A stretch of 64,000 nucleotides of DNA from Tuberibacillus sp. Marseille-P3662 (GCF_900178005.1 NZ_FXBS01000006.1:124001-188000); one strand, 5' to 3'; counted from the stretch's first letter, positions 16,264 to 24,855 are shown. Program-made: numbers and translations. Notes: a model not told the origin generated them from the sequence alone.

Positions 16264-17742
16264 TTATTTAAACCAGTGAATAGGTTCAGGTTGGGTGTTC
16301 TGATAAATATGCTTTACTTCTGTATATTCTTCTAATCCGGTTTTACCTAATTCACGCCCGATCCCAGATTGTTTGTAACCGCCCCATGGTGCTTGAGCGA
16401 AGTAAGGGTGAAAATCGTTGATCCACACAGTTCCCATGCGGCACCCCGAAGCGACTCGTTCCGCTTTTTTAAGGTCTGTGGTCCATACGGCACCTGCCAA
16501 ACCATAGATGGAGTCATTGGCTAGATCAATAGCTTCTTTCTCAGAGTGGAAACGTTCCACAGTTAAAACCGGTCCAAAGACCTCTTCTTGAACAATTTGC
16601 ATATCAGTGCGACATTCGGTAAAAATGGTAGGTTCATAAAAGAATCCATCTTGCAAATCAGGATGATCTGGACGTTGACCGCCTATCACTAATTTGGCAC
16701 CTTCTTGCTTTCCAATCTCAACATATCTTTCAACCTTGGTTCGGTGTTCAGAAGAAATTAACGGTCCGGATTGCGTTTCTTCATGAAAACCATCACCCAA
16801 TTTAATCCGTTTCACACGTTCAGTGAGTTGTTCAACAAACCAATCATGAATGCTGTCTTCCACCAAAAGACGGGCACCAGCCGAGCAAACCTGGCCGGCA
16901 TGTAAAAACACGGCATTAAGGGCCTGATCGACAGCTGTTTCTAAGTCAGCATCGGCGAATACGATATTCGGATTTTTACCCCCAAGTTCTAAGGCAATGT
17001 TTTTGACATGATTAGCCGCTGATTTCATCAGCTTTTTACCGGTATCAATGCCGCCGGTAAACGATATAAGATCGACTTGAGGATGATCGGCTAAAGTTTG
17101 GCCGACACTTGCACCTGGACCTAACACAAGATTATAAACACCCTTTGGTGGACCCGCCTCTTCAATTAATTCAGTGACCTTGATGGTCGTAAGCGGTGTG
17201 ATTTCACTTGGTTTGATGACAATCGTATTTCCAGCTGCCAAGGCTGGGGCGATTTTCCACGCTGCTTGCAATAATGGATAATTCCATGGTGTAATTTGCG
17301 CGCAGACGCCGACGGGTTCACGGATGACTTTGCTGGAGGCGTTAGCTATTGGTGAAGCAATGATTTCGCCACCTTCCTTATCAGCAAGCCCCGCATAATA
17401 TTGGAATACACCGGCAATGGTGTCCATATCCTCGCGACTTTCAATTAATGTTTTTCCCGTATCTAACGTTTCAAGCCGTGCTAGTTCTTCTTTATCACGC
17501 TCAATGAAGGCAGCAATATTAAATAAAATCCGGCCACGCTCGTTCGCTGGTGTTGTTCGCCATTCCCCAGAATCAAAAGCTGTACGAGCCGCCTTTATCG
17601 CTGCTTCAGCATCAGACTCAATCCCTTCTGCGACCTCAGCGATGCTTGCTTGATTGTACGGGTTAATGATCGTTCGTGTCTTTTGGCTAGTGGATTCAAC
17701 CCATTCACCATTAATGAACATGAGTCCTTGTTTCAAAGTCAT
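16264..17742 (-). CDS. Aldehyde dehydrogenase, betaine-aldehyde dehydrogenase type
   Basis: 492 residues, closely resembling GbsA of B. subtilis along the chain. Cofactor and active-site boxes are visible: [20 protein letters not shown] near residue 150, [12 protein letters not shown] near 230, the catalytic glutamate in LELGGKNPN near 255, and the catalytic cysteine in [13 protein letters not shown] near 290. GFGPV-type [11 protein letters not shown] follows near 388. It would oxidise an aldehyde with NAD(P); betaine aldehyde is the obvious candidate, but in this operon (amidohydrolase, Rieske protein, flavin reductase) another aldehyde is equally possible. It is the last gene of the minus-strand operon, 90 bases after the reductase. 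Confidence 0.85.
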   Translation of the reverse strand: MTLKQGLMFINGEWVESTSQKTRTIINPYNQASIAEVAEGIESDAEAAIKAARTAFDSGEWRTTPANERGRILFNIAAFIERDKEELARLETLDTGKTLIESREDMDTIAGVFQYYAGLADKEGGEIIASPIANASSKVIREPVGVCAQITPWNYPLLQAAWKIAPALAAGNTIVIKPSEITPLTTIKVTELIEEAGPPKGVYNLVLGPGASVGQTLADHPQVDLISFTGGIDTGKKLMKSAANHVKNIALELGGKNPNIVFADADLETAVDQALNAVFLHAGQVCSAGARLLVEDSIHDWFVEQLTERVKRIKLGDGFHEETQSGPLISSEHRTKVERYVEIGKQEGAKLVIGGQRPDHPDLQDGFFYEPTIFTECRTDMQIVQEEVFGPVLTVERFHSEKEAIDLANDSIYGLAGAVWTTDLKKAERVASGCRMGTVWINDFHPYFAQAPWGGYKQSGIGRELGKTGLEEYTEVKHIYQNTQPEPIHWFK

Positions 17743-17776
17743 TCACTCCTAACATATATGTGGGGAATTTTAATAG

Positions 17777-17800
17777 TGGGCATGCTTTGTGCAATGCCCA
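17777..17800 (-). other. Intercistronic hairpin
   Basis: TGGGCAT at 17777-17783 pairs with ATGCCCA at 17794-17800 between the reductase and aldehyde dehydrogenase genes. No T-run follows, so it is more likely an mRNA processing or stability element than a terminator. Confidence 0.4.
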
Positions 17801-17832
17801 ATTGCGTTCGTCTTTACCGTTGTCCTATCCAT

Positions 17833-18828
17833 TTATCCGAAAAGGCTGGTGCTATGCATAGGCTGCGTTCTTGACTTCGGATCAATATATGTTTTGGCAT
17901 GGCTAATGGCTGTAGGGGCTTCACCAAAGCCTGAAGCAATCAGCTTGACCTTACCTTTATGGGTCGTAATGTCACCCGCAGCGTAAATCCCTTTGATATT
18001 GGTCTCCATGCATTCATTGACGACAATCGATCGCTTATCCAGCTCCAATCCCCAATCCTTTATAGGACCAAGATTTGATTTAAAACCGTGACTGACAACA
18101 AGGGCGTCAGCGTCGATCGCTTCTTCCAGCGTCCCATTTTTGTCACCAATCATGATCTCTTTTATGTCACGGCTTTCACCGTTAATCTGTTTGACCATAT
18201 AAGGGGTCTTTATTTTGACGGTTGATTCATGCAATTGCTTAATGCTTTGTTCATGGGCGCGGAAGGCTTCTCGTCTGTGAACCAAAGACACTTCTTTAGC
18301 CAATGGTTCAAGCGCTAACGCCCAGTCAATGGCTGAATCCCCACCTCCGGATATGACGACTTTTTTGTTCGCAAAGGTATAAATATCTTGAATGGCATAG
18401 AACAGGCTTGATTCTTCAAATTGTTCAGCGTTGTCAAGCTGTAGCCGCCGTGGTTCAAAAGCGCCGACGCCTCCAGTAATGATGACTGTTTTCGCATAGT
18501 AGACAGCTTGATTGGTTGTTACTTTAAACAATTGTTCATCAAGTTTTTCTACATCAGAAACCGCTGCGTTTAGCGTTATATAGGGATCAAAAGCCAATGC
18601 CTGCTCCTTCAGTCTCTCCACAAGATCTTTGGCTCTAATTTCCGGAAAACCAGCGACATCATAGATATTCTTTTCCGGGTATAAGGCGGCCAACTGTCCA
18701 CCCAATTCGGGCAGGCTCTCAATCAGCCGGATATCCATGCCCCGCATGCCGCCGTAGAAAGCAGTAAACAACCCTGTAGTACCGCCGCCGATAATAATCG
18801 TGTCGTGTACGTGTTTTTCTGGTTGCAC
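17833..18828 (-). CDS. Ferredoxin-NADP reductase, thioredoxin-reductase-like (YumC type)
   Basis: 331 residues, the size of the Bacillus YumC group. FAD-binding IIIGGGTTGLFTAFYGGMRG lies at about residues 11-30, GGQLAALYPEK near 43, the NADP-binding VVISGGGDSAIDWAL near 157, and GIYAAGDITTHKGKVKLIA near 285. The redox-active CxxC of thioredoxin reductases is absent, as expected. It would pass electrons from NADPH to a ferredoxin, most simply the Rieske protein encoded 28 bases upstream. Third gene of the minus-strand operon. Confidence 0.9.
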   Translation of the reverse strand: MQPEKHVHDTIIIGGGTTGLFTAFYGGMRGMDIRLIESLPELGGQLAALYPEKNIYDVAGFPEIRAKDLVERLKEQALAFDPYITLNAAVSDVEKLDEQLFKVTTNQAVYYAKTVIITGGVGAFEPRRLQLDNAEQFEESSLFYAIQDIYTFANKKVVISGGGDSAIDWALALEPLAKEVSLVHRREAFRAHEQSIKQLHESTVKIKTPYMVKQINGESRDIKEIMIGDKNGTLEEAIDADALVVSHGFKSNLGPIKDWGLELDKRSIVVNECMETNIKGIYAAGDITTHKGKVKLIASGFGEAPTAISHAKTYIDPKSRTQPMHSTSLFG

Positions 18829-18856
18829 AAAATCACCTCATTCTATTTCTGACTAA

Positions 18857-19213
18857 CTATTTATAAACAACGACATGTTCATCTTCAATGGTTACGTTGA
18901 AACTTGGTAGTTTGCGTTCTGGATTCGCTAACATGCGTCCTTCGTCTTTTATATTGAACTCACGTCCATGCCAGGGACAGCGAAGGATTTCACCTTCTTG
19001 GCAATAGCGGTATTCACCAGGGTTATCCGCTTGTGGTGCACCGCATATTTTACCCTTAGCTAATGGAGCACCTTGGTGGATACAGTTATTTGTGAACGCA
19101 TAAAACTCACCGTCGAGCGTCCGGCAAACGACAATCGGGATTCTACCAAGTTCAGCTTCCTTCATGTCACCTGGTTTGATGTCATCTTGATGGCATATGA
19201 CTTGTTGTTTCAT
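18857..19213 (-). CDS. Rieske-type [2Fe-2S] ferredoxin
   Basis: 118 residues from the ATG that follows GGAGGGAGAG by 4-5 bases; an upstream in-frame TTG overlaps that site and is discounted. The two cluster-binding boxes are CIHQGAP near residue 43 and CPWHGREF near residue 80 (C-x-H and C-x-x-H). The spacer between them is longer than in the shortest members and holds a further cysteine pair (ICG and RYC). No oxygenase catalytic domain is fused. It is a soluble electron carrier, presumably reduced by the YumC-type enzyme next in the operon. Its final acceptor, normally an oxygenase, is not in the window. Confidence 0.9.
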   Translation of the reverse strand: MKQQVICHQDDIKPGDMKEAELGRIPIVVCRTLDGEFYAFTNNCIHQGAPLAKGKICGAPQADNPGEYRYCQEGEILRCPWHGREFNIKDEGRMLANPERKLPSFNVTIEDEHVVVYK

Positions 19214-19228
19214 GGTCTCTCCCTCCAA

Positions 19229-20284
19229 TTATTTCAACTTAGGATAAAAATTTCTCGCATTCTCTGAAAATATTTTTTTGCTCAAATCATCATCCATATT
19301 TGGTAGCGCACGATAAGGGGAATCGAAATCCCAGTGCGGATAATCTGTAGCGAAGCAAACCATTTCATCCGAACCCATCTGATCAAGGACGGACATAAAC
19401 GTCTTTTTATCTAATTCTTCTGACGGTTGTGTACAAAACCGAATATGCTCTTGCATGATCCGACTTGGCTTCCGTTTGACCCAAGGCACTTCATGACGAA
19501 GATCATTGTATTGTTGATCAAGTTTCCACATTAAGTGGGGTGCAAACGTAAAGCCGCCTTCAATCATCATGAGTTTTAAGTTAGGGAATTTTTCAAATAC
19601 ACCATTTAAAATCATGTTTGTAATCATCTTCATGTGAGCTGTCGGAAGTAGAGCATGCCACTCAATAAAGTATCTTGGCCATTTACCATAATAAATAGGA
19701 GGTTCATTATGATGCATACCAATCATAAGGTTTTGCTTTTCCGCAGCTGCAAAAATTGGATGATAGTAGGGATCGCCCCACATCTTGTCATCGATCGGAA
19801 GCAGGATTTGCACCATTTTTGGATGTGAACCGACTCTCTCGATTTCACGAACCGCACCAGCTACATCTTCAGCATTAAGGTGAACAGATCCATATAGGCG
19901 TTCATCTTTATCAAGCCAGTTCTCGATTTGCCAGTTGTTATAAGCTGTTGCTAAGGCGGTCGCCATTTCATACCAGCCATGCATGGATGACGGCGACGGA
20001 TCCAAGGCCCCCGTTAAAATCCCGTATTCATGACCAATATCATCAAGCAATTGTTCTTGCATGAATGACAAATCGGCTCCCGCCGGTCTGCCATCAGGCA
20101 CCTTGGCATCCGCACGATCCACACCTGCAACTGACGGTTGTGTGTACGGCATATGCTTTTCTTGAATCCAGTGACAGTCCTGAATATATCTTTTCCACGG
20201 TTCATCTAAATATTTGATCAATTCTTGATAGAGAATACGTTCATGAATATCCGTATCGATAATGCCTTGATTTTTATTACTCAA
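19229..20284 (-). CDS. Amidohydrolase-family (COG2159) metal-dependent hydrolase or decarboxylase
   Basis: 351 residues. IIDTDIHERI at the start supplies the first metal-binding D-x-H, GMHHNEPPIYYGKWP near residue 215 the next histidine, MIEGGFTFAPHLMWK near 265, and FATDYPHWDFDSPYRALP near 315 the final aspartate. This is the ACMSD-like group that includes decarboxylases and hydrolases of aromatic or enol acids. The start codon is TTG with GGAGG upstream. It is first in an operon with Rieske, reductase and aldehyde dehydrogenase genes, so the operon may degrade a ring or amine compound; substrate unknown. Confidence 0.85.
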   Translation of the reverse strand: MSNKNQGIIDTDIHERILYQELIKYLDEPWKRYIQDCHWIQEKHMPYTQPSVAGVDRADAKVPDGRPAGADLSFMQEQLLDDIGHEYGILTGALDPSPSSMHGWYEMATALATAYNNWQIENWLDKDERLYGSVHLNAEDVAGAVREIERVGSHPKMVQILLPIDDKMWGDPYYHPIFAAAEKQNLMIGMHHNEPPIYYGKWPRYFIEWHALLPTAHMKMITNMILNGVFEKFPNLKLMMIEGGFTFAPHLMWKLDQQYNDLRHEVPWVKRKPSRIMQEHIRFCTQPSEELDKKTFMSVLDQMGSDEMVCFATDYPHWDFDSPYRALPNMDDDLSKKIFSENARNFYPKLK

Positions 20285-20616
20285 AATAGGGCCTCCTCAT
20301 TTGTTTTCTATGTTTAGCATCATAGCAGACGGATTAACTCATTCCCAAACCCGCTCAGAGGCCGTCTATAAAACTGAGTTCATTCAGTGAGCTTCAGTAA
20401 CACTCAGTGAACGTCAGTGATACAATTTTGTTTTTTATTTAAAAAATGTTTTGAAACAATTGAAGACAATAACTCTCAACCGCGTGGCTCAAGGGTTGGA
20501 ACAGATGCATCGATTGATCCTAACCTTTTTTAACGAAAAACATTGATGATCATATATAATGAATCGAGGATCCCAATATAAGAATAAAAAGCATAGAAAG
20601 AAAGGAAGAGGACACA
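20285..20616. other. Intergenic region between divergent amidohydrolase and TRIC genes
   Basis: No gene seen. It holds the four phased repeats at 20384-20420, an AT-rich stretch around 20423-20465, and a possible minus-strand -10 box (TATGAT) near 20325. Upstream of the channel gene there is a TATAAT near 20555 without a clear -35. Confidence 0.6.
20384..20420. promoter_or_regulatory. Four direct repeats TCAGTRA at exactly 10-base spacing
   Basis: TCAGTGA, TCAGTAA, TCAGTGA and TCAGTGA begin at 20384, 20394, 20404 and 20414. The spacing matches about one helical turn, as in multi-site activator operators. They lie 100-136 bases before the amidohydrolase start, on the upstream side. Confidence 0.6.
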
Positions 20617-21234
20617 TTGACATGGGAAATACTAAACATCATCGGTACCATTGCTTTCGCGATTAGTGGTGCCATTATCGCAATGGAAGAAGATTATGAT
20701 ATATTAGGTGTTTTTGTCTTAGGGTTTACGACAGCATTCGGTGGTAGTACAATCCGTAATTTATTAATCGGTATACCTGTTGAAGACATTTGGACACAAG
20801 GGGAATTATTTGTTGTTATCTTTGTTGTACTTACAATCGTTTTTTTACTGCCAAAGCAATGGATTCAATATTGGAAACAATGGGGCATTTTTTTTGATGC
20901 GCTAGGTTTAGCTTCATTTTCCATTCAAGGGGCGCTTCATGCCGTTGGAATCGATGCCCCATTAAGTGCTGTACTCGTTGCATCGACTTTGACCGGATCT
21001 GGCGGGGGTATGTTACGCGATGTTTTTGCAGGTCGAAAGCCTATGATTTTTCGTGCAGAAATATATGCACTGTGGGCGACACTCGCGGGTCTTGTGGTTG
21101 GTTTTGGTTGGATCAATGGACCTTTGGCAATAGCCATGCTTTATGTCTTCATCGTTGGATTACGAATGTTATCAGTGTTCTTTAAATGGAGACTGCCGCG
21201 GCATTCTCTAACTGGATCATCAGACTCTCGCTGA
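20617..21234 (+). CDS. TRIC/UPF0126-family cation channel-like membrane protein
   Basis: 205 residues, the usual length of bacterial UPF0126 proteins, which have two repeats of three helices plus a seventh. The first repeat carries IGTIAFAISGAIIAMEEDYD and LGFTTAFGGSTIRNLLIG near residues 35-50; the second has GVDAPLS-like IDAPLSAVLVASTLTGSGGG and MLRDVFAGRKPMI near residues 120-145. The glycine-rich GG-T-R-N/D boxes are the pore-lining motifs in the TRIC group. Start codon is TTG with AAGGAAGAGGA upstream. Monocistronic. Ion selectivity cannot be told from sequence. Confidence 0.88.
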   Translation: MTWEILNIIGTIAFAISGAIIAMEEDYDILGVFVLGFTTAFGGSTIRNLLIGIPVEDIWTQGELFVVIFVVLTIVFLLPKQWIQYWKQWGIFFDALGLASFSIQGALHAVGIDAPLSAVLVASTLTGSGGGMLRDVFAGRKPMIFRAEIYALWATLAGLVVGFGWINGPLAIAMLYVFIVGLRMLSVFFKWRLPRHSLTGSSDSR

Positions 21235-21384
21235 ATCAGTTGTCATTTTATACAAATATGATAAAAAGTATACAAAAAGGACGACGCTATATCCTCTGGA
21301 AAATAGTTCACAGCATATATGGTGTTCTTTTAGCAGAAAATAAATGTATAACGAGGATAGTGAAATGAATAGGGAGGAACTTAT

Positions 21385-21558
21385 ATGTCTGATAAAGAAA
21401 AAAAGAAGCGATATACTGAGATTGAGCATCCTGACATCAGAGAAATTGAGCATACAACCACGCATCCAGATTCGGAAAGATACAGCAGTTTGCAAGATGT
21501 TAACTATTCTCCAGGTGAGAATAATTATCTCAGTGAACATACAAGTGGACAATCATAA
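21385..21558 (+). CDS. Small hydrophilic protein, 57 residues
   Basis: Starts MSDKEKKKRYTEIEHP after a strong GGGAGG at 21372-21377, 7 bases upstream. It is rich in Glu, His, Ser and Thr, with the doubled motif EIEHPD / EIEHTT, and has no hydrophobic segment. No family recognised. It precedes another tiny hydrophilic gene by 19 bases and the two share a terminator, so they form an operon. In a spore former such proteins are often spore- or stress-associated, but nothing here proves it. Confidence 0.6.
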   Translation: MSDKEKKKRYTEIEHPDIREIEHTTTHPDSERYSSLQDVNYSPGENNYLSEHTSGQS

Positions 21559-21577
21559 TTCCGGAAAGGTTGATTTG

Positions 21578-21727
21578 ATGGCTGACAAGAAAAGGTTGAC
21601 GCCGGAACAATATGATGAACTTGCCGGCGAGTACAAGCACTCCGATCATCGCATTCCTGAAAAGCCTAATACCACCGACTCACAATATAAAAAAGGTGAT
21701 CATTTAGCAGCAAGACGCCCACAGTAA
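21578..21727 (+). CDS. Small hydrophilic protein, 49 residues
   Basis: Starts MADKKRLTPEQYDELAGEYK with GGAAAGG about 9 bases upstream and ends LAARRPQ. Charged throughout, no membrane segment, no cysteine. No family recognised. It is followed 14 bases later by a strong terminator hairpin, supporting a real gene end. Confidence 0.6.
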   Translation: MADKKRLTPEQYDELAGEYKHSDHRIPEKPNTTDSQYKKGDHLAARRPQ

Positions 21728-21741
21728 TAGTCGTTATTGCT

Positions 21742-21776
21742 AAAACAAGAACACTTGGAAAAAGCGTTCTTGTTTT
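21742..21776 (+). terminator. Terminator of the small-protein pair
   Basis: AAAACAAGAAC at 21742-21752 pairs with GTTCTTGTTTT at 21766-21776, eleven perfect pairs with the T-rich side forming the tail. Confidence 0.75.
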
Positions 21777-21816
21777 GAATTTATGTAGAATAGGGACGGA
21801 ACCATTAGATTAAAGG

Positions 21817-21841
21817 GTGGCCAAAAGTTACTTTCGGCCAC
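21817..21841 (-). terminator. Hairpin past the YjcZ-type gene
   Basis: GTGGCCAAAAG and CTTTCGGCCAC form an eleven-pair stem with one wobble around a three-base loop, 17 bases beyond the stop of the minus-strand miniprotein. The T-run is weak. Confidence 0.5.
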
Positions 21842-21858
21842 TCCGTTTTGATCAAACA

Positions 21859-21957
21859 TTACCAAACATAAGACGTACCAACGATAATCAAGAGAATAAA
21901 CAAAACGACGATTAAGGCAAATCCTGCGCCGCCGCCATAACCACCTTCATAACTCAT
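21859..21957 (-). CDS. YjcZ-family sporulation miniprotein
   Basis: 32 residues: MSYEGGYGGGAGFALIVVLF opens the chain and the remainder is a hydrophobic helix ending in SYVW. The glycine-tyrosine head and single membrane segment are typical of the YjcZ family, small proteins found in spore-forming Bacillales and annotated as sporulation proteins. AAGGTGGTG precedes the ATG at good spacing. This is the best single sign in the window that the organism forms spores. Confidence 0.85.
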   Translation of the reverse strand: MSYEGGYGGGAGFALIVVLFILLIIVGTSYVW

Positions 21958-22069
21958 ATCATTCACCACCTTAAGATTGGCTAGTAATAAGATATGTCAG
22001 TTAGCAAGCCTTTGATTGGTCTAATGTGTCGTATTTTAAAAATGGGCTCTTATAAACAAATTGAAATAC

Positions 22070-22100
22070 AAAAAAACCGTTGATGATAGTCATCAACGGT
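22070..22100 (-). terminator. Terminator of the nitroreductase gene
   Basis: ACCGTTGATGA at 22076-22086 pairs perfectly with TCATCAACGGT at 22090-22100 across three bases. Read on the minus strand it is followed by six T. Confidence 0.85.
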
Positions 22101-22108
22101 CAATGGTA

Positions 22109-22711
22109 TTATTTCAATCCTTGCTGAAAGTCACCTTCGAATAGAAATTCATCTATCGAGTGGCGGAAAGACGGTTTTTCACGATTCTGATCTTTCTCGG
22201 ATAGTAATGCTTTTTCACCGCGGTAGCCGATGGCGACAACACATTGGATATCGTAGTCATCAGGGATGTTGAGGACTTCCCGTGCTTTGTCCGGATTAAA
22301 ACCACCCATAGCGTGTGTAATCAATCCTTTATTAAAAGCTTGTAAAGCAAGATGGGCCCAAGCAGCGCCAGTATCAAAGGCATGTGACCGGTTGTGTCCA
22401 TTATCCGTCGTCGTTTTTGAAAGAATGACAGCTAAGACAGGTGCTCTTTCACACCAATCGCGATTACCATCAAAAATGAATGGATAAAATTTTTCCCGAT
22501 CCTCTTGAGCTCGTGCAATAATAAAGTGCCAAGGTTGAAAATTGGCAGCAGAGGGTGCCCATCGTGCAGCTTCGAATAAACTGAGCAGCACGTCATTAGG
22601 TACTTCTTCTTCTGAGAAAGATCTCGGCGACCACCGGTTATAGAAAATATCGTCGATGTTATATTGAGGTTCCCGTATATCGGTAACATCATTAGCAAGT
22701 TTGTGCGTCAT
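22109..22711 (-). CDS. Nitroreductase-family flavoprotein
   Basis: 200 residues. FMN-binding RWSPRSFSEEEVPNDVLLSL lies near residues 26-45, then ARWAPSAANFQPWHFIIA near 50-66 and a conserved glycine-rich MGGFNPDKAREVLNIPDD near 135-152, ending with VVAIGYRGEKA. The family are FMN-dependent NAD(P)H oxidoreductases reducing nitro groups, quinones or flavins; the physiological substrate is unknown. Single gene with its own terminator; GGAGGAAAG precedes the ATG. Confidence 0.9.
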   Translation of the reverse strand: MTHKLANDVTDIREPQYNIDDIFYNRWSPRSFSEEEVPNDVLLSLFEAARWAPSAANFQPWHFIIARAQEDREKFYPFIFDGNRDWCERAPVLAVILSKTTTDNGHNRSHAFDTGAAWAHLALQAFNKGLITHAMGGFNPDKAREVLNIPDDYDIQCVVAIGYRGEKALLSEKDQNREKPSFRHSIDEFLFEGDFQQGLK

Positions 22712-22831
22712 ATGCTTTCCTCCTTATTTATGTAGCTTTTCACCCCAAATATTTTACAATACACCGGTTATCTTATCATGATTAGACGTCATTTTTAAGA
22801 AATATGACTTTGGTGGCAGAGAGATAGGCAG

Positions 22832-22860
22832 TTGCTATTCATGTTGTTGTTTCATATAAT
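22832..22860 (+). promoter_or_regulatory. Sigma-A-type promoter for the YesL-galM unit
   Basis: TTGCTA at 22832-22837 and TATAAT at 22855-22860 are separated by 17 bases, 36 bases before the YesL start. Confidence 0.6.
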
Positions 22861-22895
22861 TAAAGAAAATTCAGATCACTTCAGGAGGTGTCGTT

Positions 22896-23570
22896 ATGTT
22901 CCAAAGCGGGTTGGCATCGGGGGTTTATAGGATCTGTAATTGGATCATGAGGCTAGCCATCGTTAATTTACTGTGGATGGGCTTTACGTTTTTGGGCTTG
23001 ATATTATTTGGCTTTGCCCCGGCAACGACAGCACTGTTTGCCGTTATTAGAAAGTGGGTTATGGGTCATGATGATGTGCCAATATTTAAAACATTTTGGT
23101 CAAATTATCGCTCTGAATTTGTAAGGGCTAACATTTTGGGACTCATTTTCTTGATTGTGGGTTACATTTTATATGTTGATTTTCGTTTTTCGGAAGATTT
23201 TGAAGGCGCTTTACAACCTGTGTTATTGGTCGGTATTATGCTTGTAGGCATTGTGTACCTATTAACATTAATGTATCTGTTCCCAGTTTTGGTCCACTTT
23301 GACCTTAAGTCCATTAAGCAGTACATCAAGAATGCCCTACTCATCGGGATATCGCAATTACCGTCAACGCTTCTTATGATTAGCGGTGCGCTTTTAACGT
23401 ATATGATTTTTCGAATGGTTCCGGGGATGTTGGTTTTTTTCTGTGCGAGTTTACTAGCATTATTTACTTATTGGAGCGCTCACAGGGCGTTTGAGAACAT
23501 TGAAGCTAAATTGGGTCAGGCTGAGGTATCTTATAACAGTCAATCCACCGAAAGCAAGCATGATATATGA
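22896..23570 (+). CDS. YesL-family (DUF624) membrane protein
   Basis: 224 residues with five or six hydrophobic segments. The N-terminal stretch YRICNWIMRLAIVNLLWMGF followed by GFAPATTALFAVIRKWVMG near residues 40-60 is the DUF624 signature. In Bacillales such genes sit beside sugar importers and pectin-utilisation genes; in B. subtilis yesL belongs to the rhamnogalacturonan cluster. Function unknown, probably an accessory in sugar uptake. AGGAGG precedes the ATG. galM follows 57 bases on. Confidence 0.85.
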   Translation: MFQSGLASGVYRICNWIMRLAIVNLLWMGFTFLGLILFGFAPATTALFAVIRKWVMGHDDVPIFKTFWSNYRSEFVRANILGLIFLIVGYILYVDFRFSEDFEGALQPVLLVGIMLVGIVYLLTLMYLFPVLVHFDLKSIKQYIKNALLIGISQLPSTLLMISGALLTYMIFRMVPGMLVFFCASLLALFTYWSAHRAFENIEAKLGQAEVSYNSQSTESKHDI

Positions 23571-23596
23571 GTAACAGTTTAAATGGGAGGACCAAA

Positions 23597-23623
23597 ATGA
23601 ATTTGGCAACGAGAGGAGATTAG
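23597..23623 (+). other. Possible eight-codon leader before galM
   Basis: ATG and seven further codons (MNLATRGD) then TAG, preceded by GGGAGG at 23585-23590, 6 bases before the ATG. The galM ribosome binding site lies inside this frame and galM starts 5 bases after its stop. Could be a translational-coupling leader or chance. Confidence 0.25.
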
Positions 23624-23627
23624 TGGA

Positions 23628-24659
23628 ATGGAGATTACGCAAGGAACTTTCGGTGAAATGGATGGACAAAAGGTTGGCTTTTATACGTTAAAAAATGACA
23701 ACGGTATGGAAATGACATGTATTAACTATGGATGTATTATTACTGAAATTTTAGTTCCTGATCGTAAGGGCAAGTTTGAAAACGTTGTATTAGGATTTGA
23801 TAACTTAGACGATTATCGTGAGCATTCATCGTTCTTTGGGGCGATTATCGGCCGTGTGGCTGGCCGGATCAAAAACGCTGAATTCCAATTAGATGGTCAT
23901 TCCTATGAACTGTCGAAAAATGAAAACAACAATCATATACACGGGGGCCCTAATGGTTTTAGCCAAGTCCTCTGGGATGTTAAGACTGTGGATTATGAAG
24001 ACGCAGTTGGTATTGAATTTTCCTACATGAGTCCAGACGGCGATGAGGGTTATCCTGGCACCTTGGAGATGACAGTCACTTATCGATTAAATAACGATAA
24101 TGAGCTTTCTATTATCTATGATGGTCTATCAGATGAAAAAACATTACTTAATCCAACGAATCATTCATATTTTAATTTGAGCGGTAACTTGAAGCGGGAT
24201 GTCCTCGATCACGTTTTAACCATGGATAGTGATAAATGGATTGAATTAAATGAGGAGCTGCTTCCGACTGGGCGGTTGCTCGATGTTAAAGATACAGCTT
24301 TCGACTTTCAACATGGCAGAAAGATTCGAGATGGTGTCCAGTCAACCCATTCACAGAATCAGCTAGTGGGTCAAGGTTATGATCATCCTTTTCTACTAAG
24401 TGATCCGGTGATCTCACTAACAGATGAAAAGAGTGGTCGGCAGCTTGAGGTCTGGACAGATCAACCGGTTGTCGTATGCTATTCAGGCAATCAATTAGAC
24501 GGTGATTTTGCAATCAGGGGAGTACCCGTGAAAAAACATTTAGGCATATGTTTGGAAACCCAAACGCCGCCTGATTCAATCCATCACTCGAACTTTCAAT
24601 CAGCGATCCTTGATAAAGGGGAAAGGTACCAATCAAAAACAAAATATAAATTCACATGA
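23628..24659 (+). CDS. galM: Aldose 1-epimerase
   Basis: 343 residues, the normal size for mutarotases, which interconvert alpha and beta anomers of aldoses. GAIIGRVAGRIKNAEFQLDG near residues 72-91 holds the conserved arginine; NNHIHGGPNGFSQVLWDV near 102-119 the first active-site histidine; NPTNHSYFNLSG near 170 the second; YDHPFLL near 246 and the late LETQTPPDSIHHSNF near 306 the catalytic glutamate. It may serve arabinose or galactose released from arabinan or galactan, given the neighbouring importer and ara genes. GAGGAG lies before the ATG. Confidence 0.92.
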   Translation: MEITQGTFGEMDGQKVGFYTLKNDNGMEMTCINYGCIITEILVPDRKGKFENVVLGFDNLDDYREHSSFFGAIIGRVAGRIKNAEFQLDGHSYELSKNENNNHIHGGPNGFSQVLWDVKTVDYEDAVGIEFSYMSPDGDEGYPGTLEMTVTYRLNNDNELSIIYDGLSDEKTLLNPTNHSYFNLSGNLKRDVLDHVLTMDSDKWIELNEELLPTGRLLDVKDTAFDFQHGRKIRDGVQSTHSQNQLVGQGYDHPFLLSDPVISLTDEKSGRQLEVWTDQPVVVCYSGNQLDGDFAIRGVPVKKHLGICLETQTPPDSIHHSNFQSAILDKGERYQSKTKYKFT

Positions 24660-24681
24660 GTATAGCATTATATTTTATAGC

Positions 24682-24717
24682 AAAAGGACTTCTTTTTTAA
24701 TAAGAGGTCTTTTTTTT
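24682..24717 (+). terminator. Terminator after galM
   Basis: AAAAGGACTTCTT and AAGAGGTCTTTTT pair with wobbles, ending in a run of at least nine T. The following 190 bases up to the importer genes hold the promoter region only. Confidence 0.65.
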
Positions 24718-24855
24718 ATTGAGAAGGGTCTACCAGAATGATGGCATTGGCTCTGACGTCGTGATTCTATGAATAAGAGGTTTTGTAGGCCAGGCACCAA
24801 ATGGCGGCTGGTGCGTACAGTAATATACAAAGCCTGAAAAAATCAATCATCACTA

